This document shows positions 25,541-31,883 of a stretch of DNA of 60,179 bases, in pieces. The position numbers were made by a program, and so were the translations under genes. The DNA is from Bacillota bacterium. GTDB lineage: Bacteria > Bacillota > Clostridia > Lachnospirales > Bianqueaceae. Every line of letters starts with the position of its first letter. Within the stretch, counting starts at the first letter, position 1. Where the stretch lies: positions 1 to 60,179 of the forward strand of contig JAFZQZ010000031.1 of NCBI GenBank assembly GCA_017620135.1, given 5' to 3'. A model generated the notes under the pieces. The model was not told where the DNA came from, did no database searches, and worked only from the letters and a program-made list of their open reading frames with translations.

Positions 25541-25569
25541 ATTATATGCGATTCTTTTCGATTCCACAA
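25541..25569 (-). promoter_or_regulatory. Strong promoter for the leader ORF / tRNA cluster
   Basis: Minus strand TTGTGG (25569-25564), exactly 17 bases, TATAAT (25546-25541). The only convincing promoter found upstream of the tRNA cluster. Confidence 0.75.
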
Positions 25570-25645
25570 GTGTCTTCCCGGGTAACCTTTTCTCTTTCTA
25601 TCCTATAGACGAATTCATGCGAGCATGCGTTTCAAAAAAGATATA

Positions 25646-25674
25646 TTGCCACCACTCATGACAAATGATATGAT
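25646..25674 (+). promoter_or_regulatory. Promoter of the DUF1284-MocA gene
   Basis: TTGCCA (25646-25651), 17 bases, TATGAT (25669-25674). Its position means an in-frame ATG at 25625 is upstream of the transcript and the gene starts at 25709. Confidence 0.7.
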
Positions 25675-25708
25675 GGGAACAAAAGTAAACCAGGGAGGGT
25701 CTGACAGA

Positions 25709-27166
25709 ATGCAGGCTACCTTCAAACCTCATCATTTTCTTGATTTTTTATATGAACTGGCGGATAATGGCGGCGTCTTCGATACGTTCAGCCCTTATGG
25801 ACACATCATGGGCTACTATGGCAACCTGTTATCTGCCGGAAAAATCGACACGATCGTTTTCACTTCAGGGGCGGATGATCCCTGCGCACCGTGTCGGAAA
25901 CTGAATGACGGTGTCTGTGCGGATCTGTTCCCGCCGGATGTTGCTGCATGTTACGGTGTGGAGCAGAAATATGACTATAACCTGAAACTGGATCTTACCT
26001 TCCATCAGGCGCTCCCTGACGTTTTTCCCTTTGATCAGGCAAGGAGCATCGATGAAGTTTTCTCCTTGCTTCAGGAAAAACTGACACCGGAGATCATTCT
26101 GCTCAACTGGCCCCGGAAAAACAGGGCAGAACTGACTTACCGCGGTCTTGCGATGGCGATCTCAGCCAGAACCAATTATAAAAAACAAAAGGAGGAGGGA
26201 TCTCGAATGAAAATCGCGATTCTTGGCGTATGGCATGTCCATGCTGCAGGATATTGTAAAACAGCTATGGAAAACGGAGAAGTCATCGGCTTTTATGAGC
26301 CGGATGACTCCCTCGCGGCAGAGTTTCAGAAGGAATGTCCGGTACCCCGCTTTGCCAGTCTGGACGAACTCCTGACATCTGATGCGGAAGGAGTCATCGT
26401 CTGTTCCCCGACCAATGAACATCCGGATACCATCATCCGGGCAGCGAAGGCCGGCAAAAGGATCTTTACGGAGAAAGTACTGGCGCTGACTTCAGCACAG
26501 TGCGACGAGATCGAAACCGCGTTTAAGGAGAACGGGACGTTCTTCACCATATCCTATCCGCAGAAATATTTCCGGGACAATCGCGCCGTGATCGAAGTCG
26601 CGAAGAGCGGAGAACTGGGAAAGATCAATTTCGTCCGTTTCCGGAACTGTCACAACGGAAGCAGCCGCGACTGGCTTCCTCCTCACTTCTATAACAAAGC
26701 GCAGTGCGGCGGCGGTGCGATGATCGATCTCGGCGCTCACGGCATGTATCTGATCCATCAGCTTCTGGGCCTGCCCTCTTCCGCCGTCTCTCAGTTTACC
26801 AGATCCTGCACGGATCCCGGCGCTAACGCGAAAAACACCGATGGCGTGGAAGACAACGCGGTCACTGTCATGCAATATGAAGACGGCGCGATCGCGGTAA
26901 ACGAAACAGGATTCGTCACCAGCTACGCGCCGCCCATCTTTGAAGTCTATGGAGAAAAGGGCTGGGTGAAAAAAGAAGGGAAAGGGATCGGAGAGGTCAC
27001 CAAATGTACGGAATCGACCGGCGGAGAAATCGTTTCTGTCCCGCTGCCGGATCCTCTGCCTTCTCCTCTGGAACAGTTCCTCACGGGAGAGCCCGCGGAA
27101 GGCTGCGGCATAGCCGAGGCCAAAGCTCTGACCCGTATGATGGAACTGGCTTACGGTCAGTCCTAA
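25709..27166 (+). CDS. DUF1284-like domain fused to Gfo/Idh/MocA oxidoreductase
   Basis: 485 residues from ATG 25709 (GGGAGGG nine bases upstream). Residues ~1-160 look like DUF1284: KPHHFLDFLYEL, GYYGNL, then IVFTSGADDPCAPCRKLNDG with a C-x2-C...C cluster that could hold metal. From residue 167 (ATG 26207) a complete Gfo/Idh/MocA NAD(P) oxidoreductase follows: MKIAILGVWHVHAAG, VIVCSPTNEHPDTIIRAAKAGKRIFTEK (EKV in place of the usual EKP), and GGGAMIDLGAHGMYLIHQLLG. The linker codes KKQKEEGSR and is itself a strong ribosome binding site for the second domain, so this looks like two genes joined by loss of a stop. It may still yield a separate dehydrogenase by internal initiation. Monocistronic with its own terminator. 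Confidence 0.88.
   Translation: MQATFKPHHFLDFLYELADNGGVFDTFSPYGHIMGYYGNLLSAGKIDTIVFTSGADDPCAPCRKLNDGVCADLFPPDVAACYGVEQKYDYNLKLDLTFHQALPDVFPFDQARSIDEVFSLLQEKLTPEIILLNWPRKNRAELTYRGLAMAISARTNYKKQKEEGSRMKIAILGVWHVHAAGYCKTAMENGEVIGFYEPDDSLAAEFQKECPVPRFASLDELLTSDAEGVIVCSPTNEHPDTIIRAAKAGKRIFTEKVLALTSAQCDEIETAFKENGTFFTISYPQKYFRDNRAVIEVAKSGELGKINFVRFRNCHNGSSRDWLPPHFYNKAQCGGGAMIDLGAHGMYLIHQLLGLPSSAVSQFTRSCTDPGANAKNTDGVEDNAVTVMQYEDGAIAVNETGFVTSYAPPIFEVYGEKGWVKKEGKGIGEVTKCTESTGGEIVSVPLPDPLPSPLEQFLTGEPAEGCGIAEAKALTRMMELAYGQS
26190..26209 (+). promoter_or_regulatory. Internal ribosome binding site and start at the fusion joint
   Basis: GGAGGAGGG seven bases before the in-frame ATG at 26207 that begins the complete oxidoreductase domain. 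The strength and position suggest that the downstream domain is, or was, translated on its own. Confidence 0.75.
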
Positions 27167-27187
27167 GGATTTTCTGGTTCGTCCATG

Positions 27188-27224
27188 TACAAGAGGCCTA
27201 TCTTCCGGGCCTCTTGTATTTTTT
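27188..27224 (+). terminator. Rho-independent terminator
   Basis: TACAAGAGGCC pairs with GGCCTCTTGTA across a nine-base loop, followed by TTTTTT. Ends the DUF1284-MocA transcript. Confidence 0.93.
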
Positions 27225-27283
27225 ATAGATTTTCTGGTAAGCCATAGGCAGGGCCGGTACCCCATCTTATCTCCTCAGAAAAA

Positions 27284-28423
27284 TCAGATTTCGTTTTCAC
27301 TCAGATCCGGATCGAAGACCGATACCGTAATGGTCTCATTGGTCCGGATCTGTGGCTCTTCCTTGATCTTTTTCAGATAAGCATCGAAGAATTCCAGGTG
27401 ACAGCGGCAGAGATTCTCATGCAGTACATCAGGATCCAGCTTGCCTACCACGGATTTCATCGGGATCATGTATTTCGCGTCAGCGAACCCCATGTGCTTC
27501 ATATCTTTGAAAAGCACCCTGTATACCGGCTTTGTATGACGGAGATAAGCCCGTGTTGCCACAGTCGCGTTGTCTTTGCAGCTGATCTGCATGAACGGTA
27601 TCGTCAGCACATCCTCCGTATAATCCCCGAACAGCGCTCCGTCCAGATTGATGCCACAGACAAATGCCTCGTTCCGCGCGCAGAGCGCGTACGCCGTGTC
27701 GCCGCCAAAGGAGTGCCCGGACGCGCCGATCCCTTGATCAAAATCGATCAGATCCGAAAGGTTCTGTTTCGCGTATTCCAGCGCTGCCTCCGTATCCTTG
27801 ACCCATTCGGGAAGCCGTTCCATCATAAAGGTGCAGTATTTTCTCTGTACCTCATCAAACCGTTTTGCCAGTTCCTCGTCCGTGCCGCTGGCTTTCGTCA
27901 GCTTATACATGGCCATGATACCGCCCAGCATAGGCTGATACATCTTCTTTGAGAGGCTTTTGTCAAAGAAAACCGCGGTTCCGTCATCGAACTCCGTACA
28001 CATAAGCTCCATGGAATGAGCCACACAGATTACCACATATCCATGCGAAGCAAGCTCAATACAAAGAAATGAATTCCCTTCCCGGTAGGAATCATACCCG
28101 GGATTGAACATGATCAGCGGAAACTTCTTTCCCGGGATCCTCTCGGCATCCGCATAGCAGGCGGAAAGGTTGGCTTCCGGGTCTTTTTTGAAATTCGGCG
28201 CCACCTTGAAAGAATCTTTGAATCCCTTGATCATGTTGTCTGACAGAGCCACTGTCCTGGAAAGGCCTTCCACACTTTCTTTCAGTACGGGATAATACAC
28301 CCTCGCAGCCACGCTTCGCATGGTGCCGGGTTCCATGACTTCTTCTCTGTCATCTTTTACTGTATAGGTCAAAGTTCCGACCGCGTATTCCCCTGTGGGT
28401 AAGGGCAGCTTTTTCTTCCCCAT
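27284..28423 (-). CDS. Alpha/beta hydrolase of the PAF-acetylhydrolase type
   Basis: 379 residues. The oxyanion region FPLIMFNPGYDSYR, nucleophile GASGHSFGGDTAYAL (GHSFGG), aspartate in INLDGALFGD and histidine in FKDMKHMGFAD give the full triad as in plasma-type PAF acetylhydrolase/lipase proteins. No signal peptide, so a cytosolic esterase is likely; the substrate is unknown. I chose ATG 28423 (AGGAAG eight bases upstream); a GTG at 28432 is too close to that site. Last gene of the 36162-27284 operon. Confidence 0.85.
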   Translation of the reverse strand: MGKKKLPLPTGEYAVGTLTYTVKDDREEVMEPGTMRSVAARVYYPVLKESVEGLSRTVALSDNMIKGFKDSFKVAPNFKKDPEANLSACYADAERIPGKKFPLIMFNPGYDSYREGNSFLCIELASHGYVVICVAHSMELMCTEFDDGTAVFFDKSLSKKMYQPMLGGIMAMYKLTKASGTDEELAKRFDEVQRKYCTFMMERLPEWVKDTEAALEYAKQNLSDLIDFDQGIGASGHSFGGDTAYALCARNEAFVCGINLDGALFGDYTEDVLTIPFMQISCKDNATVATRAYLRHTKPVYRVLFKDMKHMGFADAKYMIPMKSVVGKLDPDVLHENLCRCHLEFFDAYLKKIKEEPQIRTNETITVSVFDPDLSENEI

Positions 28424-28459
28424 GATTTTCACTTCCTGTGTTTTCGTTTTTCTTTACCA

Positions 28460-29536
28460 TCAATGGTCGATCAGGCACAGCAGCGTCCCACAGACACCAA
28501 AGACCCAGTGTACGATCCACACACCGAAAAGATTCTGCTGCTTATTATAGAGGATACCTTCCAATCCTGCCAGGACCGCCGCGCCGATCATAAACACAAA
28601 GCCGAAATGGATATGCATTGCGGCAAAGATCAGAGACGAAAGAATGAGCGCCCGGGCCTTCGGGTGTCTTCCCACGGTGATCCGGTTGAGGTTCCCCTGT
28701 ACGACGCTGCGCGCGAGAAACTCCTGGATGCCCGCGGTAAAGATGTACAGGATCTGCCGCAGTCCGAACCGGCGAATATCAAAAAACGGAGCGTCCGGTT
28801 CGAAACAGCCGGGATCGACCAGCCGGCATACCGCCTTGAATCCACACAGGACGACAAAGCAGCATCCCGCCACGATCAGCGCTGTCCGGACGGTTTTCTT
28901 CAGGTCGTGAGTCCGGATGCCCAGATCTCTCCAGGTAAGGCTCGTCCGCTGTACGATGAATACCAGCATAATAATGCCCAGGATCTCCACACTGTGCGTC
29001 AGGAAATCCGCGGGGAAAGGATGTCCCAGGAATTCCCAGAGCGCATAGAGCAGGATCGATCCGCAGAAACCGAAAAGGAACGTGCTGAACGTCTGCGAGG
29101 AATCATTGAATTTCTGGGTCATCTCCTCCGCTGTCGTCTCATCGCTCAGGGTGACGACCAGCTGTGCGACGTCCGAATCATACAGAAGAGAACTGGAAAG
29201 GACAAAGACATATTTCCTCCCCGACCGTGCCATATAGGGGACTTTTCTGACAGTCGTTTCATCCTTGTTTTCCAGCGCGGAGAAAATGGCTTCCCTGAAG
29301 CTGTTGTTATATTCGTTGTCGGTCAGAAGCGAAAAATATTCGCTCGTTTCACGGTAGCCCTCGTCCACCTCCAGCATCCGGGAGGCAGGTCCGTTGACAT
29401 ACAGGATATTTCCCTCGCTGTCAAGCACCAGGACTGCGTCGTACATATCCCTGAGGACTCGTTCCGAAAATGCGTGCTGAACCTGTTCCATCTCTTCACA
29501 GCCTTCCCTTACTGTTTTATATTGCTGTACGATCAC
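28460..29536 (-). CDS. PAS domain fused to CPBP-type intramembrane protease domain
   Basis: 358 residues. Residues ~25-135 are a PAS sensor: YDAVLVLDSEGNILYVNGPA, YVFVLSSSLLYDSD, VVTLSDETTAEEM. Then about seven membrane helices with the CPBP (CAAX protease and bacteriocin-processing) signatures: IQEFLAR where EExxxR is usual (first Glu is Gln), FAAMH for FxxxH, and IVHWVFG for the third motif. The Gln suggests altered or lost proteolysis. The GTG start overlaps the CDF stop (GTGA); ATG at 29491 (GAAGAG upstream) is an alternative. A cytosolic sensor on a CPBP domain is unusual. Confidence 0.82.
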   Translation of the reverse strand: MIVQQYKTVREGCEEMEQVQHAFSERVLRDMYDAVLVLDSEGNILYVNGPASRMLEVDEGYRETSEYFSLLTDNEYNNSFREAIFSALENKDETTVRKVPYMARSGRKYVFVLSSSLLYDSDVAQLVVTLSDETTAEEMTQKFNDSSQTFSTFLFGFCGSILLYALWEFLGHPFPADFLTHSVEILGIIMLVFIVQRTSLTWRDLGIRTHDLKKTVRTALIVAGCCFVVLCGFKAVCRLVDPGCFEPDAPFFDIRRFGLRQILYIFTAGIQEFLARSVVQGNLNRITVGRHPKARALILSSLIFAAMHIHFGFVFMIGAAVLAGLEGILYNKQQNLFGVWIVHWVFGVCGTLLCLIDH

Positions 29537-30657
29537 TCTTCCGCGAAGTTTGTATCCATGACGACCTGCAGCTTATAATCCGGAAATTCTTTCTGCACGT
29601 CAGCTATGACTTCGCTGTATACGGACCTGCGGTCTTTCGCGTTGAAACTGACCACAATATCGAACCGGATCGCCTTTTCTTCCTTCAAAAGATAGAAGGC
29701 ATGCATCTGCAGGACATGCTCGTGAGCGAAAACGATCTCGCGTACTTTCTTCTGCATCTCGATGACTTCCTCATCCTTCGTATTGATGGAGTACACACCG
29801 ACCGCAGTCAGAAGGACATGATGTTCCTGTAACACCTTCACGCTGATCTCGCGGATCAGCTGATCCAGCTGCGCCGCAGAATACGTATCCGGGACTTCGA
29901 TATGGATGGACCCGTTCCAGGTATCCGGTCCGTAATTATTCAGAACCAGATCATACGCGCCATGGACATCGGGGAAACCCATGACCGTTTCCTTGATCGC
30001 TTTGGCAAGTTCCACATCATTGCGTTCCCCAAGGATCTGTGAGATCGTTTCTCGCAGCATCTCTATGCCGGATTTGATGATCACGATCGAAATGATGGCG
30101 CCAAGCCAGGCCTCCAGTGAGATATGGAAGATCATAAAGATCCCTGCCGCGACCAGAGTGGACAAAGAAATAATAGAATCCAGCGTCGCGTCTTCACCGG
30201 AATTGATCAGGGAATCCGAATTCACCCGAACGCCCACACTTTTGACATACCGCCCCAGTACGATCTTGACCACTACGGCAACGCCGACGATGATCAGCGA
30301 GACGGTGGTATAATCCGGTGTTTCCGGATGAATGATCTGCTTCACGGATTCCACAAACGAAGTGATGCCAGCGTACAACACGATCACGGAAATGATCATG
30401 GCACTCAGGTATTCGATCCGTCCGTATCCGAAGGGATGTTTCTTGTCCGGCTCCCTGCCCGCCAGCTTCGTCCCGACGATCGTGATCAGCGAACTTCCCG
30501 CATCGGAGATGTTGTTGACCGCATCGAGTACGATCGCGATGGAATTCGTCATCAATCCGATGGCCGCTTTGAATCCGGCCAGGAATACATTCGCGATGAT
30601 CCCGATGACGCTGGTTTTAACTATAGTCTTTTCCCGTGAATCCTTTTGAAGTGTCAT
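29533..30657 (-). CDS. Cation diffusion facilitator, probably Mn(II) exporter
   Basis: 374 residues, six membrane helices (~15-190), then cytoplasmic domains. The metal-site residues read N-x3-D in TM2 (VNNISDAGSS) and D-x3-D in TM5 (GEDATLDSI). By established CDF phylogeny the ND/DD set marks manganese rather than zinc transporters (HD/HD). The C-terminus is longer than usual, with two tandem copies of the dimerisation-type domain (KETVMGFPDVHGAYDL and KVREIVFAHEHVLQMHAF). Followed by the PAS-CPBP gene with a four-base overlap. Confidence 0.9.
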   Translation of the reverse strand: MTLQKDSREKTIVKTSVIGIIANVFLAGFKAAIGLMTNSIAIVLDAVNNISDAGSSLITIVGTKLAGREPDKKHPFGYGRIEYLSAMIISVIVLYAGITSFVESVKQIIHPETPDYTTVSLIIVGVAVVVKIVLGRYVKSVGVRVNSDSLINSGEDATLDSIISLSTLVAAGIFMIFHISLEAWLGAIISIVIIKSGIEMLRETISQILGERNDVELAKAIKETVMGFPDVHGAYDLVLNNYGPDTWNGSIHIEVPDTYSAAQLDQLIREISVKVLQEHHVLLTAVGVYSINTKDEEVIEMQKKVREIVFAHEHVLQMHAFYLLKEEKAIRFDIVVSFNAKDRRSVYSEVIADVQKEFPDYKLQVVMDTNFAEE

Positions 30658-30672
30658 TGCTGTCTGTCCCCT

Positions 30673-31356
30673 TCAGTATTTATGTTTCATGATAAAAAGG
30701 GTTCCGATCCTGTCTGCCAGAACGATATAAAGCCATCCGATCAATATCAGGAAGACGAACAGGATCAGGATCCACCACACGCAGCCCATATAGGGCAGCC
30801 TGTTTGTAAAGCCAAACGCTCCGGCGGGGCTTCCCCAGTTCAGAAAAAAGTAAGGGTATCTCTGTCCGCTCGCGAATTCCCATCCCCTGACATATCCGAT
30901 GCCCGCGTAAATGGCGTAGAGCAGCGGCGGTATGAGCACATAAATCACATTTCCTCTTTTGATCCGCACACCTGCCGCTGCTATGAAGAAATCAGCGATA
31001 GCCGCTGCCGGAACGATCACATGGGTCAGTGTATTCTGTACATTCCAGAGTCCCGGTCCGATAGCCGGGACAAGTACCGCGCAGAATACCACTCCGGTAA
31101 GTGTGATGGAGACTGTGCCTACCAGTTTCACAACATACCATACAGGACCAACAGGCTTTTTCCGCAGCAACAGAAAACAGCCGGCCAGACAGATCAGCGC
31201 GATGGCGATATTCGACTGGATCGTAAAATACATGAATACCCGGTTGCCGCCCATGAACGCGCGTCTGCCGGCGGAGGCACTCATGATCGTACCAGTAGCG
31301 GCGGACAGGATCACGATCAGCTTCAGGATAAAGCTGATCGTTTTTCTTAGCTTCAT
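30673..31356 (-). CDS. Pr6Pr-like (AIG1/FAR-17a type) integral membrane protein
   Basis: 227 residues with six to seven membrane helices. Characteristic segments are FMYFTIQSNIAIALICLAG, VQNTLTHVIVPAAAIADFF and RYPYFFLNWGSP, matching the Pr6Pr family related to eukaryotic AIG1 (FAHFA hydrolase). The conserved threonine (near FTIQSN) and histidine (LTHVIVP) that act in AIG1 are both present, so a lipid-esterase role is possible. Start overlaps the flavodoxin stop by four bases. Confidence 0.78.
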   Translation of the reverse strand: MKLRKTISFILKLIVILSAATGTIMSASAGRRAFMGGNRVFMYFTIQSNIAIALICLAGCFLLLRKKPVGPVWYVVKLVGTVSITLTGVVFCAVLVPAIGPGLWNVQNTLTHVIVPAAAIADFFIAAAGVRIKRGNVIYVLIPPLLYAIYAGIGYVRGWEFASGQRYPYFFLNWGSPAGAFGFTNRLPYMGCVWWILILFVFLILIGWLYIVLADRIGTLFIMKHKY

Positions 31357-31838
31357 TCGCTCTCCTTTGAACCTTTCACTTCCTGGACGAATTTCTCGAG
31401 ATCATCTGCCCCTTTGATCAGTCTGGCGTCCATGATCTCTCCTTTACCGTTCAGATAAGGTTTCAGCTTCTCCGCCGATTTTCCCATCCCGCCTCCGCCG
31501 GAAGTCGCGAAAAGAATGATCTTCTTTCCGCTCCAGTCGTAACCGCTTACGAATGTATTCACGACATTCGGCGCAGCACTGTACCAGATCGGGAACCCGA
31601 TCAGGACTGTATCATACTGATCGAACTGATCGACTTTTCCCTCTACGGGAACTTCCTTGTTTCCGAATTTTTCCTTATTGCATCTTGCCAGCGGATTCGT
31701 CCAGCGAAGATCCGCTTTTGAATACGGTTTCACCGGCTTGATCTCAAAGACATCAGCAGCCAGCTTAAAAGCCAGTTTCGCTGCCACCTTGGCTGTCGTT
31801 CCTTCTGCCGAAAAGTAAGCTACCAGCATATTGCTCAT
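31353..31838 (-). CDS. Flavodoxin-like FMN protein
   Basis: 161 residues. MLVAYFSAEGTTAKVAAKLA carries the FMN phosphate loop, then DTVLIGFPIWYSAAPNVVNTFV and ILFATSGGGGMGKSAEKL. It belongs to the short flavodoxin group common in gut anaerobes and would carry electrons or act as a small reductase. GGGAG lies eight bases before the ATG. Confidence 0.92.
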   Translation of the reverse strand: MSNMLVAYFSAEGTTAKVAAKLAFKLAADVFEIKPVKPYSKADLRWTNPLARCNKEKFGNKEVPVEGKVDQFDQYDTVLIGFPIWYSAAPNVVNTFVSGYDWSGKKIILFATSGGGGMGKSAEKLKPYLNGKGEIMDARLIKGADDLEKFVQEVKGSKESE

Positions 31839-31883
31839 GTTCCAGTCTCCCTTCTAATTACGACTAATCTCTTCATGACCGCC

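Noticed and set aside
24573-25570. Prophage carrying tRNAs
   Set aside because: No integrase, capsid, terminase or other phage genes within tens of kilobases; an XRE gene alone is not enough.
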